A stretch of 6,149 bases of DNA from positions 1-6,149 of the forward strand of contig CAKUZI010000023.1 in NCBI GenBank assembly GCA_934717855.1, written 5' to 3'. Source of the DNA: an uncultured Candidatus Melainabacteria bacterium (lineage in GTDB: Bacteria; Cyanobacteriota; Vampirovibrionia; Gastranaerophilales; Gastranaerophilaceae). The notes beneath the pieces were generated by a model. The model ran no database searches. It was not told the DNA's origin and worked only from the letters and a program-made list of their open reading frames with translations. Below, one piece after another: positions 1 through 5,454 of this stretch. The position numbers and the translations under genes were made by a program. How positions within the stretch are numbered: the first letter of the stretch is position 1; each line of letters starts with the position of its first letter.

Positions 1-624
1 CTAGAGGCAATAGACTTAGAGCTATTTAATAATCACATAAAAACATTATTAGATGGTGGAACAATAGATGTACCAACCTTTGATTTTAAAGTTGGCACAA
101 AACGTTATAATGGCGAAAAGATGCACCTTGCAGATGACGAAATCCTCGTAATAGAGGGAATACATTGCTTAAATGATAAACTTACGAGTTCAATACCAAT
201 GGAACAAAAATATAAAATTTACATAAGCGATTTAACAGTTTTAAACATAGATTATTGTAACAGAATATCTACAACAGATACAAGATTAATTAGAAGAATT
301 GTTAGAGATAACAATTTTAGAGGATATAGCGCATTGCACACATTAAGAACATGGGCAAGTGTTAATAGGGGAGAAAACAAAAATATATTCCCATACCAAG
401 AAAATTGTGATGTTATGTTTAACTCATCATTAATATATGAATTAAGTGTTTTGAAAAAGCAAGCACTGCCATTATTACAAGAAATAACAAATGCAGAACC
501 AGAATATGCAGAAGCAAAGAGATTGGCGGAATTTTTAAAATATTTCGAAGAAGTTGATGAGGGGCTAATACCTCAAAACTCATTATTAAGAGAATTTGTT
601 GGTGGAAGTATATTTGGTGACTAG
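1..624 (+). CDS. Nucleoside kinase, uridine kinase-like (C-terminal part, 5'-truncated by window edge)
   Basis: The frame is open from base 1 to a TAG stop, giving 207 residues with no start in view; the first internal ATG (121) falls mid-domain and is not the start. The protein matches the C-terminal half of the long clostridial nucleoside kinases, in which a TGS/threonyl-tRNA-synthetase-like N-terminal region precedes a phosphoribulokinase/uridine-kinase P-loop domain. Visible landmarks are PTFDF (residues 25-29, near the nucleoside site), the hydrophobic strand ending in EGIH (52-55), the basic helix DTRLIRRIVRD (93-103), FRGYSALHT just after it, then FPYQE, MFNSSLIYEL and the C-terminal LLREFVGGSIF. 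The Walker A loop should lie upstream of the window. The family phosphorylates a nucleoside with a nucleoside triphosphate in the cytoplasm; the exact substrate cannot be read here. I see no convincing terminator in the 154 bases after it, so read-through into the next gene is possible. The family call is strong; the role of this long subfamily is less certain. Confidence 0.9.
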   Translation, partial: LEAIDLELFNNHIKTLLDGGTIDVPTFDFKVGTKRYNGEKMHLADDEILVIEGIHCLNDKLTSSIPMEQKYKIYISDLTVLNIDYCNRISTTDTRLIRRIVRDNNFRGYSALHTLRTWASVNRGENKNIFPYQENCDVMFNSSLIYELSVLKKQALPLLQEITNAEPEYAEAKRLAEFLKYFEEVDEGLIPQNSLLREFVGGSIFGD

Positions 625-778
625 ATAAAATATTTACAATGTGCTTTTTTTAATTAATGCTTTCTGCAATATGTTTAAGTCTAGATATTTGCTAATGCGA
701 GTAGAAACATAAAAAGAAAATAAATGATAAGAACAGAAGAAAATAGAATATATAAAATTAATAAAGGATGGAATAAAA

Positions 779-1093
779 ATGGCTGGAAATTTTACAGAAA
801 TAGACGAAGAATTTACATGTGAAAATTGTGGAAAACATGTGCCAAAGCTAGGCTACTCATGCAGAAACCATTGCCCATACTGTTTGCATTCAAAACATGT
901 AGACGTAAATCCTGGAGATAGGGCAGAAGAATGCCATGGAGATTTAGTTCCAGTAGGAGCTGAAATAGATAGTAAAAAAGGTTATGTAATAATTTTTAAA
1001 TGTAAAAAATGTGGAAAAATACGTAGAAACAAGGCAGCAAAAGATGACGATATGGATTTAATCATAAAATTAACAGCAATGCATAATTATTAA
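779..1093 (+). CDS. RNHCP domain-containing small zinc-binding-type protein
   Basis: This 104-residue protein carries the motif that names the RNHCP family: CRNHCPYC at residues 28-35. Two further pairs, C14-x2-C17 and C75-x2-C78, with C52 and several histidines (H31, H37, H40, H53), suggest one or two zinc sites. That zinc binding is inferred from Cys spacing. The C75-KKCGK segment followed by a basic RRNK stretch resembles a zinc ribbon and could contact nucleic acid. The biochemical function of the family is not established to my knowledge. The start is an ATG preceded by AAAGGA (763-768) with ten bases between. No clear promoter of its own is visible in 625-778, so it may be transcribed with the kinase upstream. 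It ends 25 bases before a hairpin shared with the convergent U32 gene. Length and domain coverage look complete. Confidence 0.88.
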   Translation: MAGNFTEIDEEFTCENCGKHVPKLGYSCRNHCPYCLHSKHVDVNPGDRAEECHGDLVPVGAEIDSKKGYVIIFKCKKCGKIRRNKAAKDDDMDLIIKLTAMHNY

Positions 1094-1117
1094 AATCTAT
1101 AATTATTTATAGAAAAC

Positions 1118-1156
1118 TCGCCCAAAAAGGGATGTCCCCTTTGGGCGAAAATTTTT
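1118..1156. terminator. Bidirectional rho-independent terminator between convergent genes
   Basis: TCGCCCAAA (1118-1126) pairs with TTTGGGCGA (1140-1148). An inner GGG/CCC pairing (1129-1131 with 1136-1138) closes a four-base loop, with a small asymmetric bulge between the two helices. On the plus strand the stem is followed closely by five T (1152-1156), ending the RNHCP transcript. On the minus strand it is followed by four T (complement of 1113-1116) and lies seven bases after the U32 stop codon. It therefore plausibly serves both convergent genes. Confidence 0.85.
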
Positions 1157-3701
1157 AAATCTCTCTGTTTAAATTTCCGTTTGTATATTCTTTGCCTTCT
1201 AATTTATTGCCATTTTTCACTGAAGTTATAATATTATTTATTTCTTTGATATTTTCATCAAGTATATTTATTCTGACAGCTGAAATCTTAAAATCATGTG
1301 TATCTATTGAGGTTATTTTGCTATTGTAAATTGATGTAACGGTTTGGATATTGTCTGGAATTATTCTGAATTTAAATCCAAGACGATCTTTTATATAGTA
1401 TTTTGCAGTGCATGAATTATCTGTAACTGACGTATTTGAATTGTCTGATAGACTTGCAAATGCAGAAGATGTACAGTTTTTACATTTCATGTCACACTTT
1501 GGATAGCACTTATTACTTTTCCCGAGTAGACAATATGATGAATTCATTAGTACATTTCTTCCATATGCTATTAATTCTACTGGTAGAGAACTATTGTCAC
1601 ATAAGTTCTGTAAAATAGATTTATTCAATTCTACAGATGGTGTTACTACATTTATTCCAAGTGATTGAAGTTCTTGAATGCTGTATTCATTAAATATATT
1701 CATTGTATAGTTTGCGATAAATGTATATTTTTCATTACCAATATATTTTTTCAAAAGCTCAAAACCAGAAATGTTTGATATTACAAATCCTTTAATTTCA
1801 TAGTCTGACACGATGTTATCAATATTGTTTAGTAATAAATTTTTGTAGTTTGGTTTTATTATTGTTGGCATATATATGTACAAATCAAATTTTCGCGATA
1901 AATTGAATAATAATGTATTGTATTTTTTACTCAAGAAAAATTTTAAAGGAATGTATATATTATCAACATTTTCAAGCTGAGTATAATCATATTCTAAATT
2001 AATATTTTCTAATAAAATGCTAAATTTCCTTTGAAGTACATTATTAGTATTTTCAACTGAACATTTTCCATCATGTAAAGAAGTAAGAGACACTACCTGC
2101 TTAGATGAGTTCTCGTTTCTTCTTTCTAAGAATTTATTCATTATTTTTTCTTGCAACATATTAATTGCTGTTCTACGTGCATTATTTAAAGCACTTATAC
2201 TAGGAATGTGCAAATTCTCATCTAAATTGATATTCAATTTTTCAAATGTATATGGAGTATTTCCAAGCTTATTTAATTGGTCTGCAATTCTTGTTTCTGT
2301 TATTGGCGAGTTAATCGAAACTTCTGGTATAATGTCAGAAACAAATTTTATTGCAACATTATCATAAAATGGTGCAGTATTTGTTTCTAAAGTTATAGAG
2401 ATAGGCTTGTCCTTTTTTACAGATACAGAGCAGGTTACAGGAATTTTTTTGTTTTCACAATTTGGAGCAAATGTTTTATCTGATTGGTCATTTAAAGCTT
2501 TGCTAGAAAGTTTATACACTTTTGCTCCAGCTCTAATTTTTCCTTTCATTCGTCCAAGTTTTACAATTTGACCGATTTCTGCATTCTTCAAATTTGTATT
2601 TCCTTTTATTAGTTCAGAAATAGTGTATGCTCCAGTTTCACCGTCAATGCTTATGGTATCTCCGATACCGACAGGTTGATTTAGTTTTAATGTGATGTGC
2701 CCTCTGTTGGCATTGTAGTTTGATATATTTCCTAAATACAATCCCATATTATTTGGCTTGTCTTTGAATATTAACTTTCTGTTTGGCTCTGATAATAAAT
2801 GTCCGCTAGAGAATCCGCCTCTATTAAACACTTGCTGTAAGTCTAATTTATCTGCTTCATCAACCACGTATTTGTTGCCAGACAAAGCAAGGTCTATATA
2901 TTTTCTATAAATTCTTGTAACAGTTGCAACATATTCTGGAGTTTTCATTCTGCCTTCAATTTTAAAAGAATTTATACCTAATTTTACTAGAGTAGGCAAG
3001 GTGTCTAGAGAACAAAGGTCTCGTGGACTAAGTAAATAGCCTTTATCAAGAACGCTTTCAGTACCGTTTTTATCTTCTAGCAATTCATAAGGAAGTCTAC
3101 ATGGCTGAGCACATTTTCCTCTATTACCAGAACGCCCTCCAACCAAGCTAGAAAATAAACACTGACCAGAGTATGAGATGCAAAGTGCACCATGTACAAA
3201 TATTTCTAGGTCAACTTTACAATTATTTCTAATATATTCAATCTCGTTAATTGGAACTTCTCTAGATAAAACGACTCTTGAAAATCCAAGTTTCTCAAGT
3301 TCTAATACACCTTCTAGATTATGAACAGACATCTGGGTACTTCCGTGAATTTCCATTCCTGGAAAATGAGTAATTAAATATTTAGCAAGACCAAGGTCCT
3401 GAACAATAATTGCATCTACTCCACATTTATAGGCAGATTCGGCAACTTTAATGGCATCGGCAAACTCATCATCTGTAATTAAAGTATTCAATGTTAGATT
3501 AGTTTTTACATTTCTTAGTTTGCAATATTTTACGACTTCTGCGACTTCTTCCAAAGAAAAATTCTTTGCATTGGCTCTTGCACTAAAACTGTTAGCACCA
3601 AAATAAATGCAATCAGCACCATTTTGAACTCCGGCTCTAACACAATCAAAATCGCCAGCAGGAACCAATAACTCTGGAACTATATTAATTTCATTATTCA
3701 T
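1155..3701 (-). CDS. U32 family protein with DUF3656 region (RlhA-like, putative RNA hydroxylase; 'peptidase U32' by homology)
   Basis: This 848-residue protein starts LLVPAGDFDCVRAGVQNGAD, the usual U32 opening. The family signature is nearly perfect at 166-184 (EIFVHGALC then GQCLFS), giving C174 and C181, followed by GKCAQPCRLPY (C197, C201) and C230. Further U32 landmarks are KIEGRMK (247-253) and FNRGGFSSGHL (292-302). Residues about 385-520 fit the DUF3656 region. A divergent second U32-like unit occupies about 560-800, including YGRNVLM (713-719) and a second Cys cluster (C724, C732, C736, C740, C743). Known relatives include E. coli RlhA (23S rRNA cytidine 2501 hydroxylation), TrhP (tRNA U34 hydroxylation) and the iron-sulfur protein UbiU. 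An Fe-S cluster on the N-terminal cysteines and an RNA hydroxylation role are inferred from these; proteolysis is only the historical label. It is longer than RlhA (about 650 residues). The ATG has AGGAGG (complement of 3715-3720) with a rather long 13-base spacer; no better start exists nearby. Confidence 0.9.
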   Translation of the reverse strand: MNNEINIVPELLVPAGDFDCVRAGVQNGADCIYFGANSFSARANAKNFSLEEVAEVVKYCKLRNVKTNLTLNTLITDDEFADAIKVAESAYKCGVDAIIVQDLGLAKYLITHFPGMEIHGSTQMSVHNLEGVLELEKLGFSRVVLSREVPINEIEYIRNNCKVDLEIFVHGALCISYSGQCLFSSLVGGRSGNRGKCAQPCRLPYELLEDKNGTESVLDKGYLLSPRDLCSLDTLPTLVKLGINSFKIEGRMKTPEYVATVTRIYRKYIDLALSGNKYVVDEADKLDLQQVFNRGGFSSGHLLSEPNRKLIFKDKPNNMGLYLGNISNYNANRGHITLKLNQPVGIGDTISIDGETGAYTISELIKGNTNLKNAEIGQIVKLGRMKGKIRAGAKVYKLSSKALNDQSDKTFAPNCENKKIPVTCSVSVKKDKPISITLETNTAPFYDNVAIKFVSDIIPEVSINSPITETRIADQLNKLGNTPYTFEKLNINLDENLHIPSISALNNARRTAINMLQEKIMNKFLERRNENSSKQVVSLTSLHDGKCSVENTNNVLQRKFSILLENINLEYDYTQLENVDNIYIPLKFFLSKKYNTLLFNLSRKFDLYIYMPTIIKPNYKNLLLNNIDNIVSDYEIKGFVISNISGFELLKKYIGNEKYTFIANYTMNIFNEYSIQELQSLGINVVTPSVELNKSILQNLCDNSSLPVELIAYGRNVLMNSSYCLLGKSNKCYPKCDMKCKNCTSSAFASLSDNSNTSVTDNSCTAKYYIKDRLGFKFRIIPDNIQTVTSIYNSKITSIDTHDFKISAVRINILDENIKEINNIITSVKNGNKLEGKEYTNGNLNREI

Positions 3702-3769
3702 GTATAAATTTATTCCTCCTTCGAGGTAGAAAGTTAATAAATTTCAACCTCAATTTTACAACTCTATAT

Positions 3770-3778
3770 ATTGTAACA
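3770..3778 (-). promoter_or_regulatory. Candidate extended -10 promoter for the U32 gene
   Basis: On the minus strand this reads TGTTACAAT, an extended -10 (TG-n-TACAAT), about 70 bases upstream of the U32 start. No good -35 box is found at the usual distance, as is common for extended -10 promoters. The surrounding 11-mer TGTGTTACAAT is identical to one upstream of tRNA-Thr (4102-4112), which supports functional use. In A+T-rich DNA such matches also arise by chance. Confidence 0.4.
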
Positions 3779-3803
3779 CACTTTGCGAAAAATTCATACT
3801 ATA
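3776..3803 (+). promoter_or_regulatory. Candidate sigma-K/sigma-E type sporulation promoter for the Cys/Gly-rich gene
   Basis: CATACTATA at 3795-3803 fits the mother-cell -10 pattern CATA-n3-TA. A minimal AC (3776-3777), the sigma-K -35 pattern, lies 17 bases upstream, the expected spacing. Transcription would begin around 3810, leaving a short leader with GGAGG at 3821-3825. The -35 pattern has little information, so the case rests mainly on the -10 match and geometry. It abuts the minus-strand -10 of the U32 gene. Confidence 0.4.
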
Positions 3804-3833
3804 TTATATAAAACAAAAAAGGAGGAATCTAAA

Positions 3834-4049
3834 ATGCAAGACGACAATAGAGGTGGATGCAACAGTGGAAGTTGCGGATGTGACGAAGGACCAAGAGGAG
3901 GATGTGGACGCAATGAAGGTTGTGGATGCGGACCATTTGGTGGACTATTTGGCGGAAACAATTGCGGATGCGGAGATAGCGGAATTTTATTCTTCATAAT
4001 AATATTCTTACTATTATTTACAAACAACGGATGCTGTGGTGGCAGATAA
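3834..4049 (+). CDS. Small Cys/Gly-rich protein with hydrophobic C-terminal segment (possible spore-associated protein)
   Basis: This 71-residue protein has about 10 Cys and 21 Gly. Residues 1-50 form a charged, glycine-rich region with short CGC units (14-16, 30-32, 44-46). Residues 51-63 are a 13-residue hydrophobic run (ILFFIIIFLLLFT), and the end is CCGGR. The hydrophobic run is short for a membrane span. No signal peptide is seen. I do not recognise a named domain. The composition resembles small Cys/Gly-rich hypothetical proteins common in spore-forming Clostridia, some loosely named after chorion proteins, and spore-coat-like peptides with a hydrophobic tail. The start is ATG 3834, with GGAGG (3821-3825) eight bases upstream. 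An in-frame TTG at 3783 would extend the frame, but it would place the GGAGG inside coding sequence and has no binding site of its own. The candidate mother-cell promoter upstream supports, but does not prove, a sporulation role. A strong terminator follows, so the gene is monocistronic. Confidence 0.78.
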   Translation: MQDDNRGGCNSGSCGCDEGPRGGCGRNEGCGCGPFGGLFGGNNCGCGDSGILFFIIIFLLLFTNNGCCGGR

Positions 4050-4061
4050 AACATAAAAAAG

Positions 4062-4096
4062 ATGCTAGACTATAAAAATAGGCTAGCATTTTTTTT
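4062..4096 (+). terminator. Rho-independent terminator of the Cys/Gly-rich gene
   Basis: ATGCTAG (4062-4068) pairs with CTAGCAT (4083-4089). After one A/G mismatch, CTA (4070-4072) pairs with TAG (4079-4081) around an A-rich loop. The stem runs straight into eight T (4089-4096), and an A-run on the left (4055-4060) can extend it. It separates the small protein gene from the tRNA promoter. Confidence 0.88.
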
Positions 4097-4103
4097 AGAT
4101 ATG

Positions 4104-4112
4104 TGTTACAAT
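4104..4112 (+). promoter_or_regulatory. Candidate extended -10 promoter of tRNA-Thr
   Basis: TGTTACAAT is an extended -10 element ending 19 bases before the mature tRNA 5' end, which would leave a leader of roughly a dozen bases for RNase P removal. The -35 position falls in the preceding terminator stem and matches poorly. The same 11-mer (TGTGTTACAAT) precedes the U32 gene on the opposite strand. Confidence 0.5.
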
Positions 4113-4131
4113 AGATTTCGCAAGAGAAAAC

Positions 4132-4207
4132 GCCAATATAGCTCAGTTGGTAGAGCAACGGATTCGTAACCCGTAGGTCAGCAGTTCGATTCTGCTTATT
4201 GGCTCCA
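4132..4207 (+). tRNA. tRNA-Thr (anticodon CGT), CCA encoded
   Basis: The 76 bases fold into a full cloverleaf. The acceptor GCCAATA (4132-4138) pairs with TATTGGC (4197-4203). The D stem is GCTC/GAGC with loop AGTTGGTA. The anticodon loop is TTCGTAA (4163-4169) with CGT at 4165-4167. The variable loop is AGGTC, and the T stem AGCAG/CTGCT encloses TTCGATT. The discriminator is T, followed by encoded CCA (4205-4207). G1-C72, C2-G71 and anticodon bases G35/U36 agree with threonine identity. CGT reads ACG codons, normally a supplement to the UGU isoacceptor. The innermost anticodon-stem pair (A31 at 4162, C39 at 4170) is an A-C mismatch; the other four pairs are Watson-Crick. Confidence 0.96.
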
Positions 4208-4214
4208 TGCATAT

Positions 4215-4250
4215 TCTAATTATGGTAAATTTACCGTAATTAGATTTTTT
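4215..4250 (+). terminator. Rho-independent terminator of tRNA-Thr, overlapping the nuclease stop codon
   Basis: TCTAATTATGGTAA (4215-4228) pairs with TTACCGTAATTAGA (4231-4244), with one T-G pair and a tiny loop after fraying of the last A-T pairs. Six T (4245-4250) follow directly. The minus-strand nuclease reading frame ends at 4240-4242 inside this stem. On the minus strand no T-run follows the hairpin, so it is a weak terminator in that direction. Confidence 0.85.
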
Positions 4251-5079
4251 CATTTAATTCAAAATTTTTCTTTTCTTCTTCAACAGCACTAATTAATTCT
4301 TGCTCTGTTGGCATATGAAGTTTATATTCTGATGAAAATATTGTTTTATTATCTTCAGGAAGAGTATATTTTACAACTGTTTCATTTTTATTAGTTGATA
4401 ATAATATTCCAATTGTTGAATTTTCATTTTCTTGTTTAATTTCTCTATCATAATAATTAACATACATTTGCATTTGCCCGATATCTTGGTGTGTTACTTT
4501 ACCAATTTTTAAATCAATTATCACAAAACATCTTAAAAGTCTATTATAAAAAACTAAATCAGGATAAAAATGGTCTTCACCTAATGTTAACCTTACTTGA
4601 TTTCCAACATAACTAAACCCCTTACCAAGCTCAAGCAAAAACTCTTTTAAATGCTCTAATATGTTTTTCTCTAAGTCACTTTCAAGATAGTTTGTATTCT
4701 CCTTTATATCCAAAAATTCTAAAACAAAAGGATCTTTTACTAAATCTTTACTAGTTTTTAAAATTTGTCCTTTTTCAGATAGTTCAAGTACTTTTTCTTT
4801 ATCAGCTGATAGAGCTAATCTTTCATATAATAAAGAGTCTTTTTGTCTTTGTAATTCACGAACACTCCATTTCGCATTTATACATTCATTCAAATAAAAA
4901 TTTCTTTTTGGTTCTTCTTCAATTTTAATTAGTTCTAAGTAATGAGACCAACTTAATTTGGCAGACACTGTCTTCCAAATTGGATATATTAAGTAAAATT
5001 TTCTCATAGTCCTTAAGTTTCTGGCAGAAAATCCTTTACCGAACTCATTTGTTAATTTTTGTGATAATTTTTCAAGCAC
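4240..5079 (-). CDS. Residual open reading frame of the YhcG-type nuclease (GTG start), possibly translated fragment
   Basis: Downstream of the amber codon the longest frame that could be translated starts at GTG 5079 and gives 279 residues. It keeps the nuclease domain whole: D174 in YPDLVFY, D189 and K191 in IDLKIGK, and the segment around GQMQMY. It lacks the first 64 residues of the intact protein, including the helix ending in YWNIGKAIMEI. No proper ribosome binding site precedes the GTG; only a weak GGTGA lies close by, so expression would need reinitiation after the short upstream peptide. This is the entry an automatic annotator would probably list as a complete PDDEXK nuclease. I consider the longer, interrupted gene the better description. 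Confidence 0.45.
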   Translation of the reverse strand: MLEKLSQKLTNEFGKGFSARNLRTMRKFYLIYPIWKTVSAKLSWSHYLELIKIEEEPKRNFYLNECINAKWSVRELQRQKDSLLYERLALSADKEKVLELSEKGQILKTSKDLVKDPFVLEFLDIKENTNYLESDLEKNILEHLKEFLLELGKGFSYVGNQVRLTLGEDHFYPDLVFYNRLLRCFVIIDLKIGKVTHQDIGQMQMYVNYYDREIKQENENSTIGILLSTNKNETVVKYTLPEDNKTIFSSEYKLHMPTEQELISAVEEEKKNFELNEKI

Positions 5080-5271
5080 AGCATCACCATAACTTGCTCT
5101 TTCATCACCTTGCTATATTTCCATAATGGCTTTTCCTATATTCCAATACAAGTTAAGCATTTCAGTATTTACAACACTATATACTTTATTTCTACTGTTA
5201 ATAACTAACTCTTTAATATTATCAAATATGTTATTAAGCTCATCATCATTTTTAAGTAATTCGTTTTCCAT
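4240..5271 (-). pseudogene. YhcG/DUF1016 family PDDEXK nuclease, interrupted by an in-frame amber codon
   Basis: The frame from ATG 5271 to the TAA at 4240-4242 would encode 343 residues, near the usual family length, but codon 53 is TAG (5113-5115). Family similarity continues in the same frame on both sides: LYWNIGKAIMEI before it, and QGDERASYG then EKLSQKLTNEFGKGFS after it. This points to a nonsense change (for instance CAG to TAG) and not a frameshift. The original start is well supported by GGAGG (complement of 5278-5282) six bases from ATG. Residues 1 to about 160 fit the DUF1016 N-terminal domain; the C-terminal nuclease domain keeps YPDLVFY (D238), IDLKIGK (D253, K255) and GQMQMYVNYYD. 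Function is poorly defined in the family, though many members accompany restriction-modification or mobile DNA. No partner gene is present here. A sequencing error or stop read-through are the alternatives to true decay; UAG clearly ends the kinase gene in this same window. Confidence 0.85.
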
Positions 5272-5277
5272 TAACTA

Positions 5278-5282
5278 CCTCC
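5278..5282 (-). promoter_or_regulatory. Ribosome binding site fixing the original nuclease start at 5271
   Basis: The minus strand reads GGAGG here, six bases before ATG at 5271-5269. This ideal site shows that the 52 codons upstream of the amber codon belong to the nuclease gene, and that the GTG at 5079 is not the ancestral start. Confidence 0.75.
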
Positions 5283-5314
5283 GTTCTTTAATCTTAAAAA
5301 ATATTTATGAGCTG

Positions 5315-5320
5315 ATTATA
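5315..5320 (-). promoter_or_regulatory. Candidate -10 box of the nuclease gene
   Basis: The minus strand reads TATAAT, a perfect -10 hexamer 43 bases upstream of the nuclease ATG. The -35 position (complement of 5338-5343, TAGTAA) matches poorly and there is no extended -10 TG, so this rests on one hexamer in A+T-rich DNA. Confidence 0.25.
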
Positions 5321-5374
5321 CTATAGATGGAAAAAAATTACTATATTCACAAAGAGATTGTTCTAAAAAATGTC

Positions 5375-5410
5375 TATTCTAATCTTGATTTTATTATCAA
5401 GATTAGAATA
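5375..5410. repeat. Perfect 15-bp inverted repeat with 6-base spacer
   Basis: TATTCTAATCTTGAT (5375-5389) is the exact reverse complement of ATCAAGATTAGAATA (5396-5410), with TTTATT between. There is no T-run after it on the plus strand. On the minus strand six T (complement of 5365-5370) follow four bases beyond the stem, terminator-like, but no minus-strand gene arrives from the right within the window. It overlaps the candidate promoter of the gene at 5455, so it may be an operator. Confidence 0.85.
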
Positions 5411-5414
5411 TAAT
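5385..5414 (+). promoter_or_regulatory. Candidate sigma-A promoter of the membrane protein gene
   Basis: TTGATT (5385-5390) and a perfect TATAAT (5409-5414) are separated by 18 bases. Transcription would start near 5421, giving a leader of about 34 bases containing the AAAGGGG ribosome binding site (5442-5448). The inverted repeat at 5375-5410 covers the -35 box, the spacer and the first two bases of the -10 box. Confidence 0.55.
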
Positions 5415-5454
5415 AAAAAAAGAAAGAGATTATAAAAAGGTAAAGGGGAAAACG

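Noticed and set aside
625..778. Possible terminator or riboswitch between kinase and RNHCP genes
   Set aside because: Only A+T-rich short dyads are seen, with no GC-containing stem followed by a T-run and no recognisable aptamer core.
724..822. Short overlapping frame starting at ATG 724 ahead of the RNHCP gene
   Set aside because: It has no ribosome binding site, a low-complexity product, and overlaps the RNHCP start in another frame; a leader peptide cannot be supported.
1436..1618. Plus-strand 60-codon open frame inside the U32 gene
   Set aside because: It is a shadow frame within a well supported long gene.
3783..3833. TTG start at 3783 extending the Cys/Gly-rich protein by 17 residues
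   Set aside because: The extension has no ribosome binding site and translates the GGAGG at 3821-3825, which is correctly spaced for ATG 3834. The candidate promoter -10 would also lie inside it.
3794..4054. Minus-strand open frame opposite the Cys/Gly-rich gene (proline/histidine-rich)
   Set aside because: It is the antisense of glycine/cysteine codons, with no ribosome binding site, and it overlaps the better supported plus-strand gene entirely.
4018..4212. Minus-strand open frame across the tRNA
   Set aside because: It runs antisense through tRNA-Thr and a terminator and has no ribosome binding site.
5113..5118. UAG followed by CAA as a programmed read-through signal
   Set aside because: The stop is followed by CAA, but the next codon is GGT and not the CAA-YYA leaky context, and read-through of that kind is not established in this bacterial family. 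Simple nonsense mutation is the plainer explanation.
5126..5326. Plus-strand open frame of 66 codons rich in Leu and Ser
   Set aside because: It is the complement of the 5' end and leader of the nuclease gene, whose family similarity and GGAGG lie on the minus strand.
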